Positions 27,117 through 35,324 of a DNA stretch of 64,000 nt are shown piece after piece. The first letter of the stretch is position 1; each line of letters starts with the position of its first letter. The DNA is taken from contig NZ_BMDW01000004.1 of NCBI RefSeq assembly GCF_014636175.1, positions 62,001-126,000 on the forward strand, read 5' to 3'. The DNA is from Sphingomonas psychrolutea (GTDB taxonomy: Bacteria; Pseudomonadota; Alphaproteobacteria; Sphingomonadales; Sphingomonadaceae). A model generated the notes under the pieces. The model did not search any database. It saw nothing but the letters and a program-made list of their open reading frames with translations, and was not told the origin of the DNA. Position numbers and translations under genes: made by a program.

Positions 27117-27691
27117 TAGTCCGCAAACGACTCAGCCCGGTAGAATCACGTGATGCCGCGATCGAAGCAGCACGGGCTTTGCTGGTCGAGGCTGGCCCGC
27201 AGGCCGTCACGCTCAAGGCGGTTGCGGCGCGGATCGGGCGGACGCATGCCAATCTGCTCCACCATTTCGGCTCGGCGGCGGACCTGCAAAAGGCGCTGAT
27301 CACGCACCTGGCCGACACGATTACCGAGGAGATCGGCGCGGCAGCAAAGCGCGCGCGGCTCGGCGATGCCGATCCGCGCGAAGTGGTGGATCTGACCTTC
27401 GATGCCTTCGTCAACGGCGCGGGCGCGATGGCGGCGTGGATGATCCTGTCGGGCAATCATGACGCGCTCGATCCCGTGCTTAGCGCGATCCACCGGCTGG
27501 TCGATGATCTTGCCGAGGATGCGGAAACCGGCAAGCACATCCATGAGGACACGTTGCAACTGGTGTTGATGGCGATGGGCGACGCCTTGCTCGGCGGCGC
27601 GATGGCCAAGGGACTCGGCTTGCCGCCCGAAGCCGCGCGAACGATCGCGACGCGGGCGCTGATGGCCTCGCGGACGATCCTCCCGGCTTGA
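27110..27691 (+). CDS. TetR-family transcriptional regulator
   Basis: A 193-residue repressor-type protein. The N-terminal helix-turn-helix lies at about residues 15-60 (DAAIEAARALLVEAGPQAVT, then RIGRTHANLLHHFGSAADLQ), followed by a helical ligand-binding domain. It is transcribed away from the PF10118 gene and probably controls that gene and itself. The much longer reading frame upstream is antisense to the neighbour and not used. Confidence 0.9.
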   Translation: MSIVRKRLSPVESRDAAIEAARALLVEAGPQAVTLKAVAARIGRTHANLLHHFGSAADLQKALITHLADTITEEIGAAAKRARLGDADPREVVDLTFDAFVNGAGAMAAWMILSGNHDALDPVLSAIHRLVDDLAEDAETGKHIHEDTLQLVLMAMGDALLGGAMAKGLGLPPEAARTIATRALMASRTILPA

Positions 27692-27701
27692 GGAAAAGCG
27701 C

Positions 27702-27798
27702 CGTGGCAAAGCCACGTCGTCGGTCCTTGCCGTAGCAAGGCCGGCCGGGCGCGATGCCGGTGTGGCTTTAGCTGCGCTAAAGCGCTAGGCATCGCGCC
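27702..27798 (+). promoter_or_regulatory. Three-hairpin structured leader directly upstream of obgE
   Basis: Three perfect stems follow one another. CGTGGC/GCCACG occupies 27702-27707 and 27711-27716. CCTTGC/GCAAGG occupies 27725-27730 and 27735-27740. A compound stem has 11 bp (27748-27758 with 27788-27798) enclosing an 8-bp GCTTTAGC/GCTAAAGC hairpin (27765-27783). The outer arm ends on the base before the obgE ATG and covers the place where a ribosome binding site should be. It may be a translational control structure or a palindromic repeat. Confidence 0.6.
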
Positions 27799-28842
27799 AT
27801 GCATTTCCTCGACCAAGCAAAGATCTTCGTCCGATCGGGCGCAGGCGGCCCCGGTGCCGTCAGCTTTCGGCGCGAAAAGTTCATCGAATATGGCGGCCCC
27901 GACGGCGGCAATGGCGGCAAGGGTGGCGACATCATCTTCGAAGCCGTGCCCGGCCTCAACACGCTGATCGATTTTCGCTACACGCAGCATTTCCGCGCGC
28001 CGCGCGGGCATGGCGGGTCGGGCTCGAACCGTACCGGTGCTGGCGGCGACGATCTCCTCATCCGCGTCCCCGTCGGCACGCAAGTGCTGAGCGAGGACAA
28101 AGACGAAGTGCTCGCCGATTTCACCGTTCCCGGCGAACGAATCGTATTCCTGCGCGGCGGCGATGGCGGGCGCGGCAATGCCACCTACAAGACCTCGACC
28201 AATCGCGCGCCGCGCCAGCACGGCACCGGCTGGCCGTATCAGGAAATGTGGGTGTGGCTGCGCTTGAAGCTGCTCGCCGATGCCGGGCTGGTCGGTCTGC
28301 CCAACGCCGGCAAGTCGACCTTCATCAACGCCGTCACCAATGCGCAGGCCAAGGTCGGCGCCTATCCCTTCACCACCGTGCGCCCGCAATTGGGCGTTGT
28401 CAGCCGCCACAATCGCGAATTCGTCGTGGCCGACATTCCCGGCCTGATCGAGGGCGCGGCCGACGGTGCCGGGATCGGCGACCGCTTCCTCGGCCACATC
28501 GAACGCTGCAAAGTGCTGCTCCATCTGGTCGATGCAACCGAGGAGGATCCTGTGGGTAACTACCGGATCGTGCGTGGAGAACTCGATGCCTATGGCGGCG
28601 GGCTTGTGGATAAGCCGCAAGTGATCGGCCTCAACAAGATCGACGCGCTGGACCCCGCCGACGTGAAGAAGCTCGTCACCAAGCTGAAGCGCGCGAGCAA
28701 GTCCGAGGTCATGCCGCTCTCGGGCGCTGGCGGTACCGGGGTCGAAGCGGTGGTCGATCGCCTGATCGAGGCGATCGGCCCGGCCGAAGGCGCCCCCGCG
28801 CGCGACGACGATACCCCCCCTGGGGAATGGTCGCCGGTTTGA
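27799..28842 (+). CDS. obgE: GTPase ObgE/CgtA
   Basis: Essential ribosome-assembly GTPase. It has 347 residues: the glycine-rich Obg fold at 1-158 (FVRSGAGGPGAVSFRREKF, GGNGGKGGD, GGDGGRGNATY), then the G domain with the P-loop GLPNAGKST (166-174), switch TTVRPQLGVV, DIPGLIEGAADGAGIG and the NKID motif. The C-terminal OCT domain is absent, as in many alphaproteobacteria. No clear Shine-Dalgarno is present; the start codon abuts a strong hairpin. Confidence 0.97.
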   Translation: MHFLDQAKIFVRSGAGGPGAVSFRREKFIEYGGPDGGNGGKGGDIIFEAVPGLNTLIDFRYTQHFRAPRGHGGSGSNRTGAGGDDLLIRVPVGTQVLSEDKDEVLADFTVPGERIVFLRGGDGGRGNATYKTSTNRAPRQHGTGWPYQEMWVWLRLKLLADAGLVGLPNAGKSTFINAVTNAQAKVGAYPFTTVRPQLGVVSRHNREFVVADIPGLIEGAADGAGIGDRFLGHIERCKVLLHLVDATEEDPVGNYRIVRGELDAYGGGLVDKPQVIGLNKIDALDPADVKKLVTKLKRASKSEVMPLSGAGGTGVEAVVDRLIEAIGPAEGAPARDDDTPPGEWSPV

Positions 28843-28872
28843 GGCACCAGCCCGATATGGTATAAAACCACC

Positions 28873-29430
28873 ATGGCGACTCAGATTGTCTATCCCCTGC
28901 TGACTGCCGAGGAATTCCTCGAAATCGATTTCGGCGATCGCAAGGCCGAACTCGATAACGGCGTGATTCGCATGATGGCAGGCGGCACCGCGCGTCATGC
29001 CCGAGTCCAAGGAAACATTTATGTTGCCCTTGCAAACCGGCTGCGCGGCAGCGGATGCACACCGTATAATTCCGACATGGCAGCGAGAACTCGAGATCGC
29101 TCGGTCCGCTATCCCGACGTATCTGTCTATTGCGGGCGGGACGAAGCGAAGGATGACGAGAAAAAAGCCTTTGACGATCCACGCGCCGTGTTTGAAGTTC
29201 TTTCGGCTGGCACCGCTCGCACCGATCTCGGCGTCAAGCTGGACGAATATAAGGCGTTGCAGACCGTAGACACGATTGTCTTCGTGGACATTGCAACAGA
29301 GGGATTGCGCATCGTCCAGCGGACCGGCCCAAAAGGCTGGACCGACACCACCTATGACATGCCGATCGATGTGATTTTGCCATCACTCAACCTCTCGATC
29401 CCCCACACCGAGATTTTCGCGCGCGACTAA
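28873..29430 (+). CDS. Uma2 family (DUF820) endonuclease-fold protein
   Basis: A 185-residue protein of the Uma2/DUF820 family with a PD-(D/E)xK-like core: LTAEEFLEIDFGDRKAELDNG at the N-terminus, then RYPDVSVYCG and AVFEVLSAGTARTDLGVKLDEY, where the acidic residues and lysine fall at catalytic spacing. The family is expanded in cyanobacteria and scattered elsewhere; its role is unclear, with mobile-DNA links proposed. It sits alone between two housekeeping genes. Confidence 0.82.
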   Translation: MATQIVYPLLTAEEFLEIDFGDRKAELDNGVIRMMAGGTARHARVQGNIYVALANRLRGSGCTPYNSDMAARTRDRSVRYPDVSVYCGRDEAKDDEKKAFDDPRAVFEVLSAGTARTDLGVKLDEYKALQTVDTIVFVDIATEGLRIVQRTGPKGWTDTTYDMPIDVILPSLNLSIPHTEIFARD

Positions 29431-29472
29431 GCATCATTGGCGCAAGCGCCGCCACGCGCTAACGCGGGCGCA

Positions 29473-30591
29473 ATGTCCGCCTTTACCCCCGCCGCCTGTC
29501 CCCGCCTGATCGTCAAGGTCGGATCATCGCTGCTCGTCGCCGCCGATGGCACGGTGCGGCGCGATTGGTTGACCAGCCTCGTCGCCGACATCGCCGCACG
29601 CGTGCGTTCCGGCCAGGAGATCGCCGTGGTCTCCTCGGGCGCGATCGCGCTCGGCGCACGGCGCCTGAAGCTTCCCAAAGGCGGCCGCGCCAGCCTCGAG
29701 GATGCGCAGGCCGCCGCCGCGACCGGGCAAATTGCGCTGTCGCAAATCTGGGCCGAATTGCTCGGTGCCGAGGGCCTGACTGCCGCGCAGATGCTGGTGA
29801 CGCTCGACGATCTCGAGGATCGCCGCCGTTATCTCAATGCCTCCGCCACGCTCGGGCGCTTGCTCTCGCTCGGCGTCGTGCCCGTCATCAACGAAAATGA
29901 CAGCGTCGCCACCGAAGAAATCCGCTTTGGCGACAATGACCGGCTTGCCGCGCGCATCGCGCAAGCCGCGGGCGCGCACGGCGTGATCCTGCTGTCCGAT
30001 GTCGCTGGCCTGTACGACGCCAACCCCAATACCAACGCCGAGGCGACGCTGATCGCCCGCGTCGAACGGATCGATGCCGCGATCGAGGCGATGGCCGATG
30101 GCGGATCAACCTCGGGCATGGGATCGGGCGGGATGGTATCGAAAATCGCCGCCGCGCGGATCGCGACCGCCGCGGGCGTGCATCTGGCGATCGTATCGGG
30201 GCATATCGAGCATCCGCTTGCCGCCTATGACGCGAGTGGACGCGGCACACTCTTCGTCGCGGAACGTGCGGCGCCTGCGCGCAAAGCGTGGCTGGCGGGC
30301 GGCCTCACCGCCAAGGGCGAAATCATGATCGATGCGGGCGCGGCCAAGGCATTGTCGAGCGGCAAGAGCTTGCTCGCAGCGGGCGCGACGCGCGTGGCGG
30401 GAAGCTTCATTCGCGGCGATCTGGTCGCAGTGATCGGGCCGGACGGGCGGACGCTCGCGCGGGGCTTGAGTGAATATGACGCGAGCGAGGCAGCGGCATT
30501 GACGGGCAAGCGTAGTGACGAACAGGCGGAAATCCTCGGCTATGCGCCACGTGCCGCTTTGGTCCACCGCAACCATATGGCACTGGTATGA
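29473..30591 (+). CDS. proB: Glutamate 5-kinase
   Basis: First step of proline synthesis: ATP-dependent phosphorylation of glutamate. It has 372 residues: an amino-acid kinase domain (RLIVKVGSSLLV, VSSGAIALGARRL, INENDSVATEEIRFGDNDRL, GTGGMVSK-like GSGGMVSKIAAARIA) and a C-terminal PUA domain from about residue 275. The ATG at 29473 is preferred over one 12 codons upstream because family homology begins right after it. proA is not in the window. Confidence 0.96.
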   Translation: MSAFTPAACPRLIVKVGSSLLVAADGTVRRDWLTSLVADIAARVRSGQEIAVVSSGAIALGARRLKLPKGGRASLEDAQAAAATGQIALSQIWAELLGAEGLTAAQMLVTLDDLEDRRRYLNASATLGRLLSLGVVPVINENDSVATEEIRFGDNDRLAARIAQAAGAHGVILLSDVAGLYDANPNTNAEATLIARVERIDAAIEAMADGGSTSGMGSGGMVSKIAAARIATAAGVHLAIVSGHIEHPLAAYDASGRGTLFVAERAAPARKAWLAGGLTAKGEIMIDAGAAKALSSGKSLLAAGATRVAGSFIRGDLVAVIGPDGRTLARGLSEYDASEAAALTGKRSDEQAEILGYAPRAALVHRNHMALV

Positions 30592-30610
30592 TGGCAGAAT
30601 TCTCTGAATT

Positions 30611-30730
30611 TCCCTCTCCCTATGGGAGAGGGAGGGAGCCGCAAAGCGGCGGAAGGGTGAGGATGACGCGCGCCTCACCCTCACCCCTCGCCGCCTTCGC
30701 GGCTCGACCCTCTCCCAAAGGGAGAGGGTA
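30611..30730. repeat. Long inverted repeat between proB and the sphingolipid cluster
   Basis: About 50-bp arms (roughly 30611-30661 and 30680-30729) are imperfect inverted copies. Each arm contains its own smaller palindromes, CCCTCTCCC/GGGAGAGGG and GCCGC/GCGGC. The element ends immediately before the ATG at 30732, so it could form a large hairpin next to the start of the first sphingolipid gene. Confidence 0.8.
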
Positions 30731-30731
30731 A

Positions 30732-31637
30732 ATGACCATCCTCGCCATCACCGGCGGCACCGGTTTCGTCGGGAAGCGCACGATCGACCTCGCGCTCGCC
30801 GCAGGACACAGCGTCCGCGCCCTCACCCGCCGCCCGCAGCCGGAGCGCGACGGCGTCAGCTGGATCGAAGGCGCACTCGACACGCCCGAGCCGCTCGATC
30901 GGCTGGTCAACGGCGCCGACGCGGTGCTGCACATTGCGGGCGTGGTCAACGCGCCCGACCGCGCCGGATTTGCCGCCGGGAACATCGCGGGCACGCAAGC
31001 AGTCCTCGACGCGACGCGCAACGCGGGCGTGCGCCGCGTCGTCCACGTCTCCTCGCTGGCCGCGCGCGAGCCAAGTTTGTCGGCCTATGGCTGGTCCAAA
31101 ACCGAATCCGAAACGGTGGTCGCCGCCTCCGGGCTCGACTGGTCGATCGTCCGGCCGCCAGCGATCTACGGCCCCGGCGACATGGAAATGCGCGACTTGT
31201 TCCGCATGGCGAAATCGGGCTTTGCCGCCCTTCCCCCCGGTGGCCGCGTATCGGTCATCCATGTCGATGACATCGCAAGCTTATTGCTGACGCTCGCCAC
31301 CGCTGACATGCCCGCGTCGATCCTCGAACCCGATGACGGGCGGTTGGGCGGATGGAGCCATGCCGAGCTGATCCGCGCGATCGGCGTCGCGGTCGGGCGC
31401 AGGGTGCTGCCGATCGCCTTGCCCAAGCCGTTGCTGACGCTGATCGCGCACGCCGACAAAACGTTTCGCGGCGCGGGCGCGAAGCTCACCCCTGACCGTG
31501 TCGGCTATCTCTGCCACCCCGACTGGACGGTCGACCCCGCCAAACGCCCGCCGTCGCAACTGTGGCAGCCTAGGATCGCCACCCCCGATGGCCTCGCGGC
31601 AACCGCAGCATGGTATCGCGCAAACGGCTTGTTATAG
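30732..31637 (+). CDS. NAD-dependent epimerase/dehydratase-like SDR, probable ceramide reductase
   Basis: A 301-residue extended short-chain dehydrogenase. The nucleotide loop GGTGFVG is at 8-14, the catalytic pair Y119/K123 lies in AYGWSK, and IVRPPAIYGPGD follows. Direct evidence gives only an SDR. It stands immediately before an acyl carrier protein and serine palmitoyltransferase, and in Caulobacter an SDR at the sphingolipid locus (CerR) reduces the 3-keto group after acylation. I infer the same job here. It acts in the cytosol or at the inner membrane. Confidence 0.72.
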   Translation: MTILAITGGTGFVGKRTIDLALAAGHSVRALTRRPQPERDGVSWIEGALDTPEPLDRLVNGADAVLHIAGVVNAPDRAGFAAGNIAGTQAVLDATRNAGVRRVVHVSSLAAREPSLSAYGWSKTESETVVAASGLDWSIVRPPAIYGPGDMEMRDLFRMAKSGFAALPPGGRVSVIHVDDIASLLLTLATADMPASILEPDDGRLGGWSHAELIRAIGVAVGRRVLPIALPKPLLTLIAHADKTFRGAGAKLTPDRVGYLCHPDWTVDPAKRPPSQLWQPRIATPDGLAATAAWYRANGLL

Positions 31638-31697
31638 GCTTGCTATAAAGCCGCCGCATTTGTCCGGCACAGCGTCACGACCCTTCAAGGACCGAGC

Positions 31698-31940
31698 ATG
31701 ACCGACCGCCAACACATTTACGACACCGTCACCGCGCAAATCGAGCCGTTCAACAAAAAAGGCGTGACGCTCAGCGATGCCACGACCTTTCAGGGCGACC
31801 TCGAATGGGACAGCCTGACTGTGATGGATTTCGTCGCCGCGATCGAGGACGAATTCGAAATCATCATCACGATGAACATGCAGGCCGAAATCGAAACCGT
31901 CGGCCAATTGGTCGATGCGGTCGAAAAGTTGAAGGGTTGA
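31698..31940 (+). CDS. Acyl carrier protein for sphingolipid synthesis
   Basis: An 80-residue acyl carrier protein. The phosphopantetheine serine is S39 in LEWDSLTVMDF, followed by the acidic helix AAIEDEFEIIITMNMQAEIE. It is more diverged than the fatty-acid-synthesis AcpP. Five bases separate its stop from the next ATG, so it is co-translated with serine palmitoyltransferase. In sphingomonads and Caulobacter such a dedicated ACP supplies palmitoyl-ACP to that enzyme. Two adjacent 11-bp near-repeats (31626-31647) lie just upstream. Confidence 0.88.
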   Translation: MTDRQHIYDTVTAQIEPFNKKGVTLSDATTFQGDLEWDSLTVMDFVAAIEDEFEIIITMNMQAEIETVGQLVDAVEKLKG

Positions 31941-31944
31941 TCCG

Positions 31945-33207
31945 ATGAGTGACGCTGGCCTCGCCCCCGAAAAGCTTGTTTTCGATCCACCCGTGGTCGC
32001 GCCGGAACGCGATCTCATGTCGAAATTCGACCCGATCATCGCCGAACGCCAGGCGCTGATCGACACCGGCGTCACCGATCCGTTCGCGATCGTGATGGAG
32101 CACGTAAAATCGCCGACCGAAGCGGTCATCGCCGGTCGCGACACGATCCTGCTCGGCACCTACAATTACATGGGCATGACGTTCGACCCCGACGTGATCC
32201 AGGCGGGCAAGGACGCGCTCGACCAATATGGCTCGGGCACCAATGGCAGCCGCATGCTCAACGGCACCTTCCGCGACCATATCGAGGTCGAGGATGCACT
32301 CCGCGATTTCTACAACGTGTCGGGCGCGATCGTCTTTTCGACCGGATACATGGCCAATCTCGGCATGATTTCGACGCTCGCCGGCAAGGGCGAGTACGTC
32401 ATCCTCGACGCCGACAGCCATGCCTCGATCTATGACGGCTGCCAGCAGGGCAATTCCGAGATCGTGCGCTTCCGCCACAATTCGGTCGAGGATCTCGACA
32501 AGCGCCTTGGTCGCCTGCCCAAGGAACCCGGCAAATTGGTCGTGCTCGAGGGCGTCTATTCGATGCTCGGCGATATCGCGCCGCTCAAGGAAATGGTCGC
32601 CGTCGCCAAGCAGCATGGCGCGATGGTGCTCAGCGACGAAGCCCATTCGATGGGCTTTTACGGCCCCAATGGCCGTGGCGTGTATGAGGAGCAAGGCTGC
32701 GAAGCCGATGTCGATTTCATCATCGGCACCTTCTCCAAATCGGTCGGCACAGTCGGCGGCTTTTGCGTGTCGAACCATCCGAAGTTCGAAGCGATCCGGC
32801 TCGTCTGCCGCCCCTATATCTTCACCGCCTCGCTGCCGCCCTCGGTCGTCGCGACCGCCGCCACGTCGATCCGCAAGCTGAAGCATGCGCACGGCAAGCG
32901 CCGCCAATTGTGGGAAAACGCCCGGTCGCTGCACAGCGGCCTCAAGGCGCTCGGCTTCAAGCTCGGCACCGAAAAGCCCGACAGCGCGATCATCGCGATC
33001 ATCCTCGATGATCAAACCCAGGCGGTGGCGATGTGGCAGTTGCTGCTCGATGGCGGTCTCTACGTCAACATGGCGCGCCCTCCGGCGACGCCAGCGGGCA
33101 CCTATCTGCTGCGCTGCTCGCTGTGCGCCGAACATACTCCGGCGCAAATCGCGCGCGTCCTGCAGATGTTCGAAGCCGCGGGCCGGGCAACCGGTGCGAT
33201 CGGCTGA
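31945..33207 (+). CDS. spt: Serine palmitoyltransferase
   Basis: PLP enzyme that condenses L-serine with palmitoyl thioester to 3-ketodihydrosphingosine, the first committed step of sphingolipids. It has 420 residues, the same as the soluble Sphingomonas paucimobilis enzyme, and the key residues fall at the same numbers: H159 (stacking on PLP), D231 and H234 in LSDEAHSMG, the PLP lysine K265 in GTFSKSVGTVGGF, and R378. No membrane segment. This is the firmest marker of a sphingolipid-making organism in the window. Confidence 0.96.
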   Translation: MSDAGLAPEKLVFDPPVVAPERDLMSKFDPIIAERQALIDTGVTDPFAIVMEHVKSPTEAVIAGRDTILLGTYNYMGMTFDPDVIQAGKDALDQYGSGTNGSRMLNGTFRDHIEVEDALRDFYNVSGAIVFSTGYMANLGMISTLAGKGEYVILDADSHASIYDGCQQGNSEIVRFRHNSVEDLDKRLGRLPKEPGKLVVLEGVYSMLGDIAPLKEMVAVAKQHGAMVLSDEAHSMGFYGPNGRGVYEEQGCEADVDFIIGTFSKSVGTVGGFCVSNHPKFEAIRLVCRPYIFTASLPPSVVATAATSIRKLKHAHGKRRQLWENARSLHSGLKALGFKLGTEKPDSAIIAIILDDQTQAVAMWQLLLDGGLYVNMARPPATPAGTYLLRCSLCAEHTPAQIARVLQMFEAAGRATGAIG

Positions 33208-33216
33208 CGCGAGCGG

Positions 33217-33239
33217 CGCGACTCTATCCACGAGTCGCG
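33217..33239 (+). terminator. Possible hairpin after spt, no T-tract
   Basis: A perfect 8-bp stem CGCGACTC/GAGTCGCG encloses a 7-base loop in the 52-bp gap between spt and the sensor kinase. There is no run of T after it, so it is a weak candidate for termination. It might instead set the ratio between the spt part and the downstream genes, or stabilise the mRNA end. Confidence 0.4.
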
Positions 33240-33259
33240 ACGTGCGGTAAGGTGCTGAC

Positions 33260-35224
33260 ATGAGTGGACCTCAGCCCGATGCGACCGGCACGGATCGAGC
33301 CGGCACTGTCTGGCACACGGTAGCGCTGCTCGTCATGGCTGCGCTCGGCGTGGCGGTGCTCGTCGCACTCAACCTGACGCTGGGCGAGGCCAATCGCCAA
33401 CGCGACCGTGCGCTGAAATTGCAAACGCACAGTTACGAAGTGATGATCCTCTCGGCCACACTGTCGGGGACGATCGCGCATGCCGAGGCGTCGCTCGGGC
33501 GCTATGTGATCAGTGCCGACAAGGAATTGGGCCAGGCCTATTCGGCCGACTGGACACTCGCGAGCCAGCAACTCGCGCGGCTCGACCTGATCACGCGCGA
33601 CAGTGCCGAACAACAGGCGTTGACCACCGAATTGCAGCGCGCGATGGCGGCGCGCGGCGACGAACTCAGCACCGTGGTGCTCAACACCCTCTACAAACGC
33701 AACGATCAGGCGCTGGCGCTGTTTTACAAAGCGCGTTCGGCCCCTGCCCGCGCCGAGATCGACCGCGTGCTCGATCAGATTGGCGCGCAGGAGCGCACGG
33801 TTCTGGCAAAGCGCACCGGCATTGCGATGAAGTCCGTCGCACGGTCGACCGGGGTGGCGAGTACGCTTTCGGTGTTCGGCATGCTGCTCGCGGCGGGCGC
33901 GGTTGCGCTTGGTTGGCTGACCGTGACGGCCTTGGGGCAACGGGCTGTCGCCCGCACCGAAGCCGCGACCGAACGCGATCGCGCGACCGAATTGGAAGCG
34001 GCGGTCGAGCGCGCCTCCGCCGTCTTGCTGGCGCAGGAAAGCAAGCTTCGCCAAGTCCAGAAAATGGAGGCCGTCGGGCAATTGACCGGCGGTATCGCGC
34101 ATGATTTCAACAATATGCTGGCGGTCGTACTCGGCGGACTTGAACTGGCCAAGCGCCAGGTCGAGGCCGATCCGGCGGCGGCGCAGCGTCACATCGACAA
34201 TGCCACCGAAGGGGCCAATCGCGCCGCGGCGTTGACCCGGCAACTCCTCGCTTTCTCGCGCGAGGAGGCGCTGCGCTCGGAACCGATCGAGCCGGTCGCG
34301 CTGGTGCTCGGCATGTCCGACCTGCTCGATCGCACGCTCGGCGACACGATCGAAGTCGATGTCCATGCGCCCGAGGACGATAGCTGGCTGGTTCGCTCCG
34401 ACCAACACCAACTTGAAAATGCCGTCCTCAATCTCGCCGTCAATGCGCGCGATGCGATGGAAGGACGCGGCAAGCTTACCATTACCACCGTCGGCGTGAC
34501 GCTGGCGGAGGGCGCGGTCGGGACCTGCCAAGCCGGCGACTATGTCGCGCTGTCGGTCGCGGATACTGGCTGCGGCATGTCGCCCGATCTGCTAGAGCGC
34601 GTGTTCGAACCGTTCTTCACGACAAAACCGGCGGGTAAGGGTACCGGCCTCGGCCTCAGCCAGGTGTTCGCCTTCGTCCGGCAAGCCGATGGTGAGGTCA
34701 GGCTCAAATCGGTGGTCGGCGAAGGGACGACGGTCACGCTGTATCTCCCACGCTACGTCGCCGACGCGCCCGCGACGGATGAAAAAGCCGCCTCCGCAGC
34801 ACCCGCTTCATTCGAACATCGAGCGCTCGATATTCTCGTGGTGGAGGACGACCCAAGGGTCCTGGCGGCGACGATGGGCGCGCTCGAGGAGCTCGGTCAC
34901 CGCCCGGTCGCGTGCGACGATCCGCTCGCCGCACCCGCCGCGCTCGATCGCCTCGGCCGGGTCGATCTGATCGTGAGTGACGTGCTGATGCCGGGTCAAA
35001 CCGGCCCGGAAATGATCGCTAACCTGTTGCAACGGCGGCCTGAAATCGCTGTTCTTTTCGTGACGGGCTATGCCGGCGAAGCGGGCGGAGCGGCCGAGTT
35101 TGGCGGGCATCACGTGTTGCGCAAACCCTTTACGCTTGCCGCGCTGGAGCGCGCCGTCGCGGCGGCGGCGACCGACGCCATGGGTCGCCCCGGTGACGGA
35201 ATCGACAGCATTGCGGCGGAATGA
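33260..35224 (+). CDS. Membrane hybrid sensor histidine kinase with C-terminal receiver
   Basis: A 654-residue hybrid kinase. One transmembrane helix (about 20-41) precedes a periplasmic region resembling CHASE3 and a second helix (about 202-225). HisKA follows with the phospho-acceptor H281 in GGIAHDFNN, then HATPase (NLAVNARDAM, VADTGCGM, GKGTGLGLSQVFAF) and a receiver domain with D574 in IVSDVLMPG. No DNA-binding partner is adjacent. Lying between spt and the LptF/LptG pair, it may sense envelope lipid state; that is inference from position. Confidence 0.85.
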   Translation: MSGPQPDATGTDRAGTVWHTVALLVMAALGVAVLVALNLTLGEANRQRDRALKLQTHSYEVMILSATLSGTIAHAEASLGRYVISADKELGQAYSADWTLASQQLARLDLITRDSAEQQALTTELQRAMAARGDELSTVVLNTLYKRNDQALALFYKARSAPARAEIDRVLDQIGAQERTVLAKRTGIAMKSVARSTGVASTLSVFGMLLAAGAVALGWLTVTALGQRAVARTEAATERDRATELEAAVERASAVLLAQESKLRQVQKMEAVGQLTGGIAHDFNNMLAVVLGGLELAKRQVEADPAAAQRHIDNATEGANRAAALTRQLLAFSREEALRSEPIEPVALVLGMSDLLDRTLGDTIEVDVHAPEDDSWLVRSDQHQLENAVLNLAVNARDAMEGRGKLTITTVGVTLAEGAVGTCQAGDYVALSVADTGCGMSPDLLERVFEPFFTTKPAGKGTGLGLSQVFAFVRQADGEVRLKSVVGEGTTVTLYLPRYVADAPATDEKAASAAPASFEHRALDILVVEDDPRVLAATMGALEELGHRPVACDDPLAAPAALDRLGRVDLIVSDVLMPGQTGPEMIANLLQRRPEIAVLFVTGYAGEAGGAAEFGGHHVLRKPFTLAALERAVAAAATDAMGRPGDGIDSIAAE

Positions 35225-35324
35225 TTTCGTAGCTGACGAAGTCGCTTCACGCCGATATAGCGACGATACGGCCAGTGCCGTCGAACGCCCCTCCCCTCCG
35301 GCCGGACGCCTCCTCCCCCACACC

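Noticed and set aside
26273..27691. 472-residue version of the TetR regulator
   Set aside because: The first 280 residues are antisense to the PF10118 gene; homology to TetR begins at the ATG at 27110.
28873..29430. Uma2 gene as part of a defence or mobile system
   Set aside because: It lies alone between obgE and proB with no integrase, transposase or toxin-antitoxin partner.
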